A stretch of DNA of 64,000 bases. Origin: CATOSK01 sp034423195 (GTDB lineage Bacteria; Chloroflexota; Dehalococcoidia; Lucifugimonadales; UBA3495). How positions within the stretch are numbered: position 1 is the first letter of the stretch; every line of letters begins with the position of its first letter. The notes under the pieces are model-generated. The model saw only the letters and a list, made by a program, of their open reading frames with translations. It was not told the DNA's origin and searched no databases. The DNA lies in contig DAOUIZ010000034.1 in assembly GCA_034423195.1 (NCBI GenBank), forward strand, positions 1-64,000, written 5' to 3'. Below are positions 7,912 through 16,646 of this stretch, one piece after another. The translations under genes were made by a program, and so were the position numbers.

Positions 7912-8472
7912 TCAGTCGGCGGGGGGGACGAAGGGGTACGGTATGGGCGGCCCGTCCTTCAAGGGAAGGACAACCGTGGCAGTGCCGGGCATACTCTCGA
8001 TGCCGTCCTGGGTCTTCATACCGATTTCCAGGTCGATGAGGCCCATGCCGTCCTTTTCCCGCTTGCCGGTGACCAGTCCCCACATGATGAGGATGTCCCC
8101 CGGCACCAGCATTGCCCGGTGTTCAAACCGGGCCTTCCATGGCCAGCCCCCAGGGGAGGTCCAATCCTTGAGGAACTGGGGCACCACGCTCTGTTTCCAG
8201 GAGCCGTGGACGAGGATGCTGGGGTTCTTGTCGTGGTTCAACCCGAAGTCCAAATCGTAGTGGATGCGGTGGAAGTTCTCTATGGCCGCGCTCCACCGGA
8301 AAAGGTGGGTGGGAGTGGGCTTGTAGATGTACTTGGGAAGCTCGTCTCCCTCGTCAATATCATCGAAGAAGACCTGTTGCTTATTCCTCATCTGGTCGGC
8401 GGTTGGGCGCTCGTTGCGCCGCCAGATTTCTTCCGGCTCCATCTGGAGCAGTTCTTCCAATGGCGTGGTCAT
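7912..8472 (-). CDS. MaoC-like dehydratase subunit (C-terminal hot-dog half)
   Basis: 186 residues with a MaoC-type hot-dog core: DEGDELPKYIYKPTPTHLFRWSAA, then the hydratase-like HRIHYDLDF and HGSWKQSVVPQFL. The Asp/His pair typical of R-specific enoyl-CoA hydratases is recognisable as HYD and VHG. It lies 45 bases after the companion gene for the other half, so the two probably form a heterodimer that hydrates or dehydrates an acyl-CoA. The acyl substrate cannot be told. Confidence 0.75.
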   Translation of the reverse strand: MTTPLEELLQMEPEEIWRRNERPTADQMRNKQQVFFDDIDEGDELPKYIYKPTPTHLFRWSAAIENFHRIHYDLDFGLNHDKNPSILVHGSWKQSVVPQFLKDWTSPGGWPWKARFEHRAMLVPGDILIMWGLVTGKREKDGMGLIDLEIGMKTQDGIESMPGTATVVLPLKDGPPIPYPFVPPAD

Positions 8473-8517
8473 GGCGTTACCTTCCTCAGCAACCTTGCGG
8501 TCAGGGAGCAGCGATGG

Positions 8518-9069
8518 CTAACGGCGGATGGTGGAGGCGCGGGTGATGCACAGCACCTCGTCGTCCTGGTTCCAGTACCTGGTTTCCCTGGTGATAATCA
8601 GGAAAGGACGGCCGTCGCGGCCCACCCGCTCCCGGATGTCGGAGTAACTGTTCTGAAAGAAAACCTTGTCGCCGATGCTGGGGTACTGGAAGATTTCCAG
8701 TTCATTCCCCGCGTTGAGGACCCGCACCAAGCCGGTGGGCACCGGGGGAAGCTCCCCGGGGCGCTGGACGGAGCCGATCCCATCCGACTCGGGATTCTCC
8801 TCGAAGGCGCGGGTGATGGCATCCTCCTGGTCAGGCGGGATCCGGCTGCTCAGGTAGCTGACCATGATGGGTGGGGTGGTGATTTCGCCGTAGCGGGAGT
8901 TCCTGGCGTATTCTTCGTCCCAGTACATAGGGTCCGGGTCCATGACTGCCTGGGTAAAGCGGCGGAGGTACTCGGCGTCCACCACTCCCCACGACTCTAC
9001 GATCTCGCCGGCTACGCCGATCATGGCCTTGACTTCGGGGGTAAGAGCGGACTCGGTTTGCTGGGTCAT
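8518..9069 (-). CDS. MaoC-like dehydratase subunit (N-terminal, FAS1-like dehydratase domain)
   Basis: 183 residues, start ATG at 9069 behind GAGAGGAGCC. It contains VDAEYLRRFTQAVMDPDPMYWDEEYARNSRYGEITTPPIM in shape (an incomplete hot-dog fold whose D/H residues are partly lost), as seen in the N-terminal half of MaoC-like and HTD2-type dehydratases. First gene of the three-gene operon that continues to 7575. Confidence 0.75.
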   Translation of the reverse strand: MTQQTESALTPEVKAMIGVAGEIVESWGVVDAEYLRRFTQAVMDPDPMYWDEEYARNSRYGEITTPPIMVSYLSSRIPPDQEDAITRAFEENPESDGIGSVQRPGELPPVPTGLVRVLNAGNELEIFQYPSIGDKVFFQNSYSDIRERVGRDGRPFLIITRETRYWNQDDEVLCITRASTIRR

Positions 9070-9184
9070 GCTTGGCTCCTCTCAGGGGAGTCTAGGTGGA
9101 GTCAGACTATCGCAGAGGCCATTCCGAGTCAATACTGACCTCTGGACCAATGATTCCAATTCCGACCACGTAGGTTCGGAACAA

Positions 9185-10414
9185 TTACCGTCGGCCTCTT
9201 AGCAATCTCGATAATTCCGGCATTGCGGGGTGGTTGGCGGAAACTGCAGATGGCATCCTCTCGTACCGCTCGATTAGATCCGACTGCGACACTTCCTGCG
9301 GCCATTGAAGATTGACGCGAAGCGTCTCGTCATCCAGCAGAACAGCGTTCAGCCTGATTAACTCAACTACATCACGCAGCTGGGCCCGCGATTGATGCTT
9401 CAATCCCCTGTAGTGGTCTAATGTTCGATCGAAGAAGGTTTCCGCGTCCATTGGGCCGCTGTCCAGCAGGGTTTCCAGCATTTGCAGCTGTCTGTCGGCC
9501 AGCACTCTGCGGCGAGGACTGCGCAGCTGCCCGAATAGGGAACGGGCAAATTCCCGGAACAGGATGCGCTGGTGGTTTTCCAGGATTTCCGACGCGACGG
9601 CGTTACAACGCTCGGTAATCCCCCGCAGCGCGAATTGCAGGAACGGGGTCAGGTCATGTCCCCGATGGCGGGACTCGTAAAGGGAACCCAGGTACTCGTC
9701 CTTGCGAGCGTAGTAGTAGTTGGACAGGCTCACCATAACCCGGTCGTTGACTCCAGCCTTGCGGAGCATGAAGGCTTCCAGGGCGCGGGCGGTGCGGCCG
9801 TTACCATCCCCAAAGGGGTGCATGGCTCCAATGTGGTAGTGGGCGGCCATGGCTTGGACAATTTCATCGTGGTCCCTGAACTCGCCGGATATAGCCGTGC
9901 ATAGGCGTGCGAAAACCTCTTCGGACTCGCTTCCGCCTTCTACTCCCCGGCATTGAGGCAATCCGAAGGTGACGTTGTGCCCGTCCCTGCGGGTCGCCCC
10001 GGGCTCACAGTGGTCGTCTTCACAGCCGGTCACGATCCGCCGGTGGATGTCCAGAATCAACCCAGCGTTCACGGAGAGGTCAGAAGGCAGGGAAGCTATC
10101 CATTGGTAAGTCGCTTCGGCGGCCCTCAGCTGCCGCTGGGAGTAAGTCAAGTCGGAGCGGTTAGCGGCGGCTGGGGACAATGCCTCGGCTTCTTCCTGGG
10201 GCGTGAATTCAGCCCCTTCTATCCTGGAAGTTCCCGCGGCCTCCAATCGCAGTTGTTCTTGATGCACTGCCTCGATCCATTGGGGGAGGTGGGGAAGTTG
10301 CCGCAAAACCGCCGCCGCGGTTTTGGCTTCGACCAATCGGTCGAAAATTGCCGTCTTGTCGTAGCGGACCCAGCTCTGAGGAAGGGAGTACCGGTGGACA
10401 TTGGCGGTCGCCAT
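9185..10414 (-). CDS. Fic-family protein (class II, self-inhibited AMP transferase type)
   Basis: 409 residues. The catalytic motif HPFGDGNGRTAR is complete. The N-terminal inhibitory helix motif TSRIEG (pattern S/T-x-x-x-E-G) is also present, which places it in class II, where this glutamate blocks the ATP site. A Fic N-terminal domain precedes, and the last 130 residues may be a winged-helix module (LADRQLQMLETLLDSGPMDAETFFDRTL). The enzymes usually transfer AMP to target proteins; the target is unknown. There is no separate antitoxin gene next to it. The start lies inside a helically phased repeat cluster. Confidence 0.92.
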   Translation of the reverse strand: MATANVHRYSLPQSWVRYDKTAIFDRLVEAKTAAAVLRQLPHLPQWIEAVHQEQLRLEAAGTSRIEGAEFTPQEEAEALSPAAANRSDLTYSQRQLRAAEATYQWIASLPSDLSVNAGLILDIHRRIVTGCEDDHCEPGATRRDGHNVTFGLPQCRGVEGGSESEEVFARLCTAISGEFRDHDEIVQAMAAHYHIGAMHPFGDGNGRTARALEAFMLRKAGVNDRVMVSLSNYYYARKDEYLGSLYESRHRGHDLTPFLQFALRGITERCNAVASEILENHQRILFREFARSLFGQLRSPRRRVLADRQLQMLETLLDSGPMDAETFFDRTLDHYRGLKHQSRAQLRDVVELIRLNAVLLDDETLRVNLQWPQEVSQSDLIERYERMPSAVSANHPAMPELSRLLRGRR

Positions 10415-10506
10415 TTCCGCCTCATTTCGGGTTCATTTCCAGATTTCGTGCTCAAATAATACCAAAACTCGGGTTTCATTTCCCGTTCATTTACGCACCC
10501 ATTTCA
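10412..10506 (-). repeat. Helically phased CATTT repeats over the Fic start region
   Basis: Read on the plus strand, CATTTC-like units begin at 10412, 10423, 10434 and again at 10477, 10488 (CATTTAC) and 10500. The steps inside each group are 11, 11 and 11, 12 bp. The first unit includes the Fic start codon. On the minus strand the unit reads GAAATGAACCC or close variants. This spacing puts every unit on the same face of the helix, as in an operator array. Confidence 0.5.
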
Positions 10507-10589
10507 TGCGTAACATGGTTTCGGGGTCAAATCGGAAGAGGCAGAATTAGGGCGTATGTGCCGGCTTGGATATGGCCTGAACTCCTGTC

Positions 10590-11525
10590 CTAACCCTCTC
10601 CGAAGTGGCGCCGCAGCGTTTCCGTGAATTGTTCGGGAGTGTAATCGTACTTCTGGGTGCCGTAGGTCTGGATGACAAAGTGGGAGCAGACAGTGCCCAT
10701 CATCAGGCATCGTTCCAGCGGCAGTCCCTGGATTAATCCTTTGATTAAGCCTCCACGGAAGGCGTCACCGGCTCCCGTGGGGTCCACAACGTTACTGGTG
10801 GGTATGGCCGGGACAGTCAGCGATGTTCCGTCACTGGCGTTCAGGGAGCATCCCATTTCGCCCCTGGTGGTAATGATCGTTCCGGCGTGGTCCAGCACTT
10901 CCGAGTTGGACCAGCCCGTCTTGTCCTGGATCAATCCCAGTTCGTAGTCGTTGGAAATGAGGACGTCGGACTGGCTGATGCAGAGGCCGAGGCCTTCGCC
11001 GGTCCATACGGGAAGCGACTGTCCCGGGTCGAAGATGGTGTAGATGCCCATCTCCTTGTGGGCCCTGGTGTAGCTGGCCATGTCGTCGAGGTTGCCCGGG
11101 GCGACGATGGCGATGCAGTCCTTCGGGTCGATTCCATCGAAATCGAACCCGGAGGGTTGCTTCATCGCGCCGGGATTGAACCCGGTAATCTGGTTGTCGG
11201 CCATGTCGGTGGTGATGTAAGCGGAAGCGGTCGCCTCCTCCGGGACGACGCGAATGTCCCGGGTGCTGAGGCCGTGTTCGTCGAACCACTCGTAATAGCG
11301 GTGGTAGTCGTACCCGATGGTGGCGAGGATGCGGGGGTTCTCGCCCAGCTTGCCCAGGGAAAAGGCAATGTTTCCGGCAGTGCCGCCGAAGTTTTCGCTG
11401 AGCCCGTTGACGGTAAAGCTGACGTTAATCATGTGGATTTTGTCCGGCATGATGTGGTCGGAGAACCGCCCGTTGAAATCCATTATGCGGTCGTAGGCGA
11501 GGGAGCCTGATACCAAAACTTCCAT
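10590..11525 (-). CDS. PfkB-family carbohydrate or nucleoside kinase
   Basis: 311 residues, the usual length. The N-terminal substrate lid region contains ENFGGTAGNIAFSLGKLG, and the C-terminal PfkB signature VDPTGAGDAFRGG has the catalytic aspartate and anion hole. The early GSLAYDRIMDFNGRF and the overall pattern are closest to the adenosine-kinase/ribokinase-like members seen in Chloroflexota and archaea. Which sugar or nucleoside is phosphorylated is not known. It is transcribed toward the Fic gene. Confidence 0.9.
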   Translation of the reverse strand: MEVLVSGSLAYDRIMDFNGRFSDHIMPDKIHMINVSFTVNGLSENFGGTAGNIAFSLGKLGENPRILATIGYDYHRYYEWFDEHGLSTRDIRVVPEEATASAYITTDMADNQITGFNPGAMKQPSGFDFDGIDPKDCIAIVAPGNLDDMASYTRAHKEMGIYTIFDPGQSLPVWTGEGLGLCISQSDVLISNDYELGLIQDKTGWSNSEVLDHAGTIITTRGEMGCSLNASDGTSLTVPAIPTSNVVDPTGAGDAFRGGLIKGLIQGLPLERCLMMGTVCSHFVIQTYGTQKYDYTPEQFTETLRRHFGEG

Positions 11526-11580
11526 AGGTCATTCGTCCTCTTGGTGAAATTTGCTCTCCCGAAGAGCGTAAAGGCGGGGG

Positions 11581-12333
11581 TCAGCAGCCGAACTTTCCGT
11601 CAATGCTGCCCCCGAAAGATACCTGGTCGCCGGTGTCGATGCCGGAAGCAGCGGCGATACCGGAATTCACCTCCAGCACGTACAACGCCGGATGGCGCGG
11701 TGAGTAATAAGTGGGGTCGGTGCGGATTTTTTCCTCATCCTCCGGCTGGGCGTCCTTGGTGATGTCGACGACGGCGCAGTCGCTGTCTATCCAAATCATG
11801 TCCAGGGGAAAGTGCATCCGGGGCATCCAGAAGGTGTACTGGTAGGGGATCTCGTACACGAAGAGCATCCCCCGGTCTTCAGCCAGTGCCGGCCGGTCCG
11901 ACAGTCCCTGCTGCCGCTTCTCCGGTGTATCAGCCACCTCGACTGCGAAGGTGACGTCCCCGAAGGAGACCAGCGGCTCGTCCGCCGCAGATGGTCCGGG
12001 GGATGGAGGTTCAAACCCGGCCGCCGTTGGGAGAGGGGTTATTGTCGGGTCCAGGACAAAAGAGGGCAAGCCGGCCGCAGAGGGGCTGATGGTCAACTCG
12101 GGGAGAGGAGTGACGGCAGGATCCAGAACCGCCGTGGGAAGTCCGGTGGCGGCGGGACTGATTTCAAACGTGGGGGCCCGCGTTACGGCGGGACCCAGCG
12201 CTACCGGGGTGGAGAACGATGGGGCAGTCCCCGCGCCGGGCGCCACCTCACAGGCGGCGGAAAGGAAAAGCGCCGCCGCCGACAAGACCAGGGCGGCGGC
12301 AATCCAGCGGTGCAGTCGAGGCTTGCCAGTCAT
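11581..12333 (-). CDS. DUF192 lipoprotein with proline-rich repeated linker
   Basis: 250 residues. The N-terminus is a lipoprotein signal (hydrophobic stretch then LSAAC, cysteine near residue 28). Residues about 35-115 form a low-complexity linker with an imperfect repeat (SPAATGLPTAVLDPAVTPLP, then SPSAAGLPSFVLDPTITPLP). The C-terminal DUF192 domain has VEVADTPEKRQQGLSDRP and GMLFVYEIPYQYTFWMP, with the family's conserved FWM and PLDMIWID. It is probably anchored on the outer face of the membrane; the biochemical role of DUF192 is unknown. Confidence 0.88.
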   Translation of the reverse strand: MTGKPRLHRWIAAALVLSAAALFLSAACEVAPGAGTAPSFSTPVALGPAVTRAPTFEISPAATGLPTAVLDPAVTPLPELTISPSAAGLPSFVLDPTITPLPTAAGFEPPSPGPSAADEPLVSFGDVTFAVEVADTPEKRQQGLSDRPALAEDRGMLFVYEIPYQYTFWMPRMHFPLDMIWIDSDCAVVDITKDAQPEDEEKIRTDPTYYSPRHPALYVLEVNSGIAAASGIDTGDQVSFGGSIDGKFGC

Positions 12334-12372
12334 AACGGATCCGCGAGACTCACCGCCTGGTTGGGGCCGCTG

Positions 12373-13158
12373 CTAGCCGACCTGCTCCCGGATGTCCTGC
12401 AGACGCTCCCGCAGGGACCGCATCAGGACCGCGGAGGGGGGCGGAGCAACGTGGGTGTATCCCACGCCGAGTTCCTGAAGTTCTTTCGGGCCCATGGGCA
12501 GGGCGGCATGGTTCATGGGGAACTGCATCTTGGCCTTTCCGATTCCCTTAATCTTGTCGGCCAGCTCCTTGATCCTGGCCCGGAGCTCCGGGCTGGAGGG
12601 GTCCCGGATGCCCATGTACTCGGAGAAGTCGGTGGGTCCGATGGAAACCAGGTCGACTCCCTCGAGGCCGGCGATGGCCTCAATGTCGGCGATGCCTTTC
12701 TCGTCCTCGGTCATCACCGAGAGCAGGATCTGTTCGTTGGACTGCTGCACGTGGTCGTCCCAGGAGACGGCGCCGAAGCGGGTAGCCCGGGTCCCGCCGG
12801 CGCCTCCCCGGTGGCCCAAAGGCCCGTACCGGACCGCTTCGACGGCCCGCTTCGCCCCCTCCAACCCGTCGACGTGGGGGACGATGATGCCCTCGGCCCC
12901 GGCGTCCAACAGGCGCAGGATCAGTTTCTCGTCGTTGTCCGGCACCCGGACGATGGAGGTGATGCCGACCAGGTCCGCCGCCCTAACCATCTCGGTGACG
13001 AGGGCGAGATCGAAGGTGGTGTGTTCCATGTCGATGAAGGCGGCGTCGTAGCCGGCCAGCCCGATGATTTCGACGACCTGGGGATCGGCGAACGTCACGT
13101 AGGTGCCCAGGGCGAGCTTGCCCTCGGACATCACTTTCTTGACCCGGTTCTCTCGCAT
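12373..13158 (-). CDS. HpcH/HpaI-family aldolase
   Basis: 261 residues from the ATG at 13158, selected by AAGGAGAAG just before it. It is a TIM-barrel class II aldolase of the 2-keto-3-deoxy-sugar-acid type. It shows GTYVTFADPQVVEIIGLAGYDAAFIDMEH in shape, the metal-binding glutamate in MTEDEKG, and the GPTDFSEYMG loop with the second metal ligand. These enzymes cleave 2-oxo-4-hydroxy acids to pyruvate and an aldehyde. The substrate is unknown. It lies head to head with a CoA-transferase across a 646-base gap. Confidence 0.9.
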   Translation of the reverse strand: MRENRVKKVMSEGKLALGTYVTFADPQVVEIIGLAGYDAAFIDMEHTTFDLALVTEMVRAADLVGITSIVRVPDNDEKLILRLLDAGAEGIIVPHVDGLEGAKRAVEAVRYGPLGHRGGAGGTRATRFGAVSWDDHVQQSNEQILLSVMTEDEKGIADIEAIAGLEGVDLVSIGPTDFSEYMGIRDPSSPELRARIKELADKIKGIGKAKMQFPMNHAALPMGPKELQELGVGYTHVAPPPSAVLMRSLRERLQDIREQVG

Positions 13159-13804
13159 CTTGCTTCTCCTTGAGACTATGGGCAACTCCGGCGCTACCGC
13201 GAGATATTATCCTACGCCGGGCGAGGGAGCGCCAATTGGGCCGGAGCACCTTTCCGGTGGCTGCCAGTCCGGTGGCTGCCAGCTACCCGTGGGGCCGGCC
13301 CGGGGCTGGACGTGACGGAAAAAAATGGTTTGTGGGATAAATGGGACATTTCGCGCGTTTTGAGCGTGAAACCCGGAGAAATCCCTTCCCAAGAGCGCCA
13401 TTCAGGGGTTAAGACGTGACGCGAAAGGGACACGGATGGGACATGAATGGGACACGGTGAGACATTTTGAGACATTTTCGGGACATTCCCGATGGAACAG
13501 GAAGGAACGAAAGGGTCGGGCCGCGTTCCCGAGTCCGGGCGAGACGGTCCGGCTGGAATTGGCGATTGGGATGCAGGGCGAGGGCAATCGCACCGGCGAA
13601 GGTTTTTCCATATACGGTAACGCTATACCGGACCGGCGCCGCCGTCAACGGGCAACTGTCACAAGGAGGTTGGACTGTTTGCTATCGTTCGGGGGCAGAG
13701 AGTAAAATCCGTTGCGATTCAACGGCTGTCGGCAGGGTGGAGGAGTAGTCCATCCCCGATGCAAGCCTGGGTGGTCCAGCCGAAAGCGGACGAGGGAGAC
13801 GGTC
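13159..13804. other. Long intergenic region with short repeats
   Basis: No convincing gene in 646 bases. It holds a 14-bp direct repeat CCGGTGGCTGCCAG (13253 and 13268 region), the phased GRGACAY cluster at 13427-13486, and GGGATAA/GGGACAT at 13334 and 13343. It separates the divergent aldolase and CoA-transferase genes, so both promoters should lie here. Confidence 0.6.
13427..13486 (+). repeat. Six GRGACAY units at helical spacing
   Basis: GGGACAC 13427, GGGACAT 13438, GGGACAC 13449, GAGACAT 13459, GAGACAT 13469, GGGACAT 13480. The steps are 11, 11, 10, 10 and 11 bp, mean 10.6. Units are separated by 3-4 variable bases. Confidence 0.7.
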
Positions 13805-14995
13805 TTGAACGGAATGCTGGAGGGGGTGAAAGTCCTGGACCTGAGCGAGGATGTCGCCGGTTCCTTCTGCGCCCGCCTGCTGGCCGATTACGGGGCCGAT
13901 GTCCTCAAAGTAGAACCACCGGCGGGGGCGGCACTGCGCCGGTTGGGGCCCTTCTTCGAGGATGATCCCCACCCGGAAAAGAGCCTCTTCTTCCTGCTGG
14001 CGAACCTCAACAAGAAGGGCGCCACCCTGAACCTGGAGACCGTCACCGGGCAGAACATCGTCCGCCGCCTAGTGGAGCATGTCGACGTCATTGTGGAGAC
14101 CTATAAACCCGGATACATTGCGTCGCTGGGCCTGGGTCACGACGACCTGGCGGAGCTGAACCCGGGCCTGGTCACCACGTCCATCACCCCCTTCGGACAG
14201 GACGGGCCCTACAGCGGTTACGAGGGCGGGGAAATCGTCGAATACGCCATGAGCATGATCATGAGCATCAGCGGCATCCAGGGGCGCGAGCCGCTGAAGC
14301 ACGGCGGTTTCCAGGCGCAGTACGAGGGGGGGCTGTTCGCGGCCGGGGCGACTTCCATGGCGCTGTTCGCCCAGTCGGTCACCGGGGTGGGCGAGCACGT
14401 CGATGTGTCGATTACCGAGTGCATAGCATCCACCATGATGGCTACCCAGACAATCTACCCGTTCGTCGGAGGCGTCCAGGCGCGGCGGAGGGCCGAAGGC
14501 AACAATTTCGAGAACCCCATGCCCTGCAAGGACGGCTGGATTATCGTACAAGCCGGAGGGGGGGCGACCTGGGAAGACCTGGCGAATTTCTTCGAGACTC
14601 CCGAACTCCTGGAGCCCCGTTTTGCCAACCGGGCCGAGCGGGCCCGCAACGGCGCGGATATGGACCGCATCATCCTTGAATCCATCAAGGAGCGGGAGAA
14701 GTGGGAGCTTTTCCCCAAGGCCGCGGCGGCGCGGATGCTGTTCGGCATCGTGCAGACTCCCCTGGAACTGGTGGACTGCCCGCAGCTGGAGTCGCGGGGA
14801 TTCTACCGGGAGGTGGAGCATCCGGTCATCGGAAACATCAAGGTGCCCGCGGAACTGTTCAAGCTGAGCGAGACCCCCTACCAGCTGAGGCGGGCAGCTC
14901 CGACGCTGGGCCAGCACAACCAGGAAATCTATGTTGAGGGACTGGGTTACAGCCAGGAGGAGTTCGTGCAGCTACGGCAGCTGAACATCATCTGA
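13805..14995 (+). CDS. CaiB/BaiF family III CoA-transferase, catalytic Asp apparently replaced
   Basis: 396 residues from a TTG at 13805 that follows GAGGGAGA at the right distance; an ATG at 13814 is the alternative. Family features are MLEGVKVLDLSEDVAGSF, ADYGADVLKVEPPAG, and TGVGEHVDVSI in place of TGRGQWVDVS. In family III enzymes a conserved Asp lies 10 residues before the GILAAL-like helix. Here that position is Gln in the stretch QYEGGLFAAG. CoA transfer through an Asp-CoA anhydride would not work, so this may be a non-catalytic or altered-mechanism member. It lies 45 bases before a second CoA-transferase that keeps the Asp. Confidence 0.85.
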   Translation: MNGMLEGVKVLDLSEDVAGSFCARLLADYGADVLKVEPPAGAALRRLGPFFEDDPHPEKSLFFLLANLNKKGATLNLETVTGQNIVRRLVEHVDVIVETYKPGYIASLGLGHDDLAELNPGLVTTSITPFGQDGPYSGYEGGEIVEYAMSMIMSISGIQGREPLKHGGFQAQYEGGLFAAGATSMALFAQSVTGVGEHVDVSITECIASTMMATQTIYPFVGGVQARRRAEGNNFENPMPCKDGWIIVQAGGGATWEDLANFFETPELLEPRFANRAERARNGADMDRIILESIKEREKWELFPKAAAARMLFGIVQTPLELVDCPQLESRGFYREVEHPVIGNIKVPAELFKLSETPYQLRRAAPTLGQHNQEIYVEGLGYSQEEFVQLRQLNII

Positions 14996-15040
14996 CCCGC
15001 CCAGGCAACCGCATCAACTCCGTCCCGAGGTGGAGCCGCA

Positions 15041-16396
15041 ATGCCCAGACTGCCATTGGAAGGCATTCGTGTTTTGGATTCCACGTACGTTTTTGCCCTG
15101 CCCTACACGGGGGGGCAACTGGCGGACCTGGGAGCCGAGGTTATCAAGGTGGAGGGTCCGGGGCGGCCTGACATCACCCGCACCGGAGGGCTGTACGGCA
15201 CCTTCCCCGATAATGAACTGGGGGAAGAGTGGTGGGACCGTCCCTCGACGTACAACCTGCTCAACCGGGGGAAGCGTTCCGTGACCCTGGATATGGCCAC
15301 GGAAAGGGGGCGGGACCTCTTCCGGGAGCTAGCAGCCGTCAGCGACGTTGTGATGGAGAACTTTACTCCCCGGGTGATGCGGGGCTGGGGGCTGGACTAC
15401 CCGAATCTCAGGAAAATCAAGCCGGACATCATCCTGGTCTCCAACACCGGGTACGGGCATGGCGACGGGCCGTATTCGGGCTATCCGGCCCAGGCGACCA
15501 CCCAAGAAGGGACTCACGGGCATTGCTGGGTGACGGGCTACAAGGACGATGAACCATCCAAGGCCGGGCGTTCCTTCGTCGACTTTCTTTCCACATGGAC
15601 GGCGGTGTTCGCCATCGGAGGGGCGCTGCGATACCGGAATCTCACCGGAAAGGGGCAGTGGGTGGACATCGGGATGTACCAGGCGGGGGTGATGTTCCTG
15701 TCGGAATACATCATGGACGCGATTGCCAACGGCCGGGAGGGGGAGCGCATCGGGAACCGCCATCCTTACTTCGCTCCCCAGGGATGCTATCCATGCCGGG
15801 GAGAGGACCAGTGGGTGGTGTTGTCCGTCGCCGACGACCACCAGTGGGAGAGCCTGTGCCGGGTGATGGGCCGGGATGACCTGGTGGAGAGCGGCCGTTT
15901 CGCCGGCATCCTATCGCGCCAGCGCAGCCACAATGAAATCGACGAGATAATTTCCGAGTGGACCCGGGGGTTGGACCGCTACGAGGCGATGCACGCTCTG
16001 CAGGAGAACGGAATCGCCGCCGGCCCGGTGTTTAACAGCAGGGACGTACACTTTGATCCCCACTACAAGGAGCGCAACTTCCTGGAGCGGGTGGAGTTTG
16101 CTCCGGAGCGGAAGATGGGCACCCGGCTCATCATGGGACGGCCCTACAAGTTCTCCAACACGCCCATGAAGATACGATGGCCCGCGCCCCAGTTCGGGGA
16201 AGGGAACGAGCATTTCCTCAAGGGAGTGCTGGGAGTCGAACCATCCCGGTACGACGGCCTCGTGGAAGACGCCATCATCGCCTCCGTCCCCACTTCCGGC
16301 GAGCCCGCGCCCACACCGCACCCGGAGGAATCGGTGGCCCGGGGGCTGCTGGCCGGCTGGGACCCGGACTACCGGGAGCGGCTTGGCCTTTCTTGA
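15041..16396 (+). CDS. CaiB/BaiF family III CoA-transferase
   Basis: 451 residues. The N-terminus is LPLEGIRVLDSTYVFALPYTGG, followed by LADLGAEVIKVEGPG and GKGQWVDIGMYQ. The catalytic Asp is present in SFVDFLSTW. A C-terminal extension of about 40 residues (from TSGEPAPTPHPEE) is unusual. These enzymes move CoA between carboxylic acids; the acid pair is unknown. With the upstream paralogue it may form a heteromeric enzyme: family III enzymes are interlocked dimers and the two genes are adjacent and co-directional. Confidence 0.9.
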   Translation: MPRLPLEGIRVLDSTYVFALPYTGGQLADLGAEVIKVEGPGRPDITRTGGLYGTFPDNELGEEWWDRPSTYNLLNRGKRSVTLDMATERGRDLFRELAAVSDVVMENFTPRVMRGWGLDYPNLRKIKPDIILVSNTGYGHGDGPYSGYPAQATTQEGTHGHCWVTGYKDDEPSKAGRSFVDFLSTWTAVFAIGGALRYRNLTGKGQWVDIGMYQAGVMFLSEYIMDAIANGREGERIGNRHPYFAPQGCYPCRGEDQWVVLSVADDHQWESLCRVMGRDDLVESGRFAGILSRQRSHNEIDEIISEWTRGLDRYEAMHALQENGIAAGPVFNSRDVHFDPHYKERNFLERVEFAPERKMGTRLIMGRPYKFSNTPMKIRWPAPQFGEGNEHFLKGVLGVEPSRYDGLVEDAIIASVPTSGEPAPTPHPEESVARGLLAGWDPDYRERLGLS

Positions 16397-16422
16397 CACC
16401 CTTTCCGGGGCGGGGCTAATCT
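16393..16422 (+). promoter_or_regulatory. Promoter of tRNA-Met
   Basis: TTGACA (16393-16398), 18-bp spacer, TAATCT (16417-16422). The -35 overlaps the stop codon of the CoA-transferase gene, and the tRNA begins 11 bases after the -10. Confidence 0.6.
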
Positions 16423-16432
16423 AAATTGACGG

Positions 16433-16504
16433 GGGCCTGTAGCTCAGTGGTAGAGCAACCGGCTCATAACCGGTAGGTCGTAGGTTCGAAACCTGCCAGG
16501 CCCA
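16433..16504 (+). tRNA. tRNA-Met (CAU)
   Basis: 7-bp acceptor GGGCCTG/CAGGCCC with discriminator A. D arm GCTC-AGTGGTA-GAGC. Anticodon stem ACCGG/CCGGT with loop CTCATAA, giving anticodon CAU. T arm with GGTTCGAAACC. No encoded CCA. Elongator Met is most likely; an isoleucine tRNA with lysidine cannot be excluded by eye. Confidence 0.9.
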
Positions 16505-16646
16505 CTTTCATTCCTACTATTACAACCCGCTCCGCAAGAAGCCCTGGGAACTGGACCGGCGGCGCATTGCATCCCTCGTGATTCCCTCGTGATGATGGGA
16601 TGGCCGCCGGTCCAGCCCGTGTCACGGTATCCGTGCGTCTGCCGGG

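Noticed and set aside
11812..13173. Long plus-strand open frame opposite the DUF192 and aldolase genes
   Set aside because: It spans two real genes and the gap between them, and lacks protein-like composition.
13427..13486. CRISPR array
   Set aside because: Units are 7 bases with 3-4 base gaps; there are no 25-40 base repeats, no spacers and no cas genes in the window.
13436..13705. Small open frame across the phased repeat region
   Set aside because: The protein is repeat-derived, has no ribosome site and no recognisable pattern.
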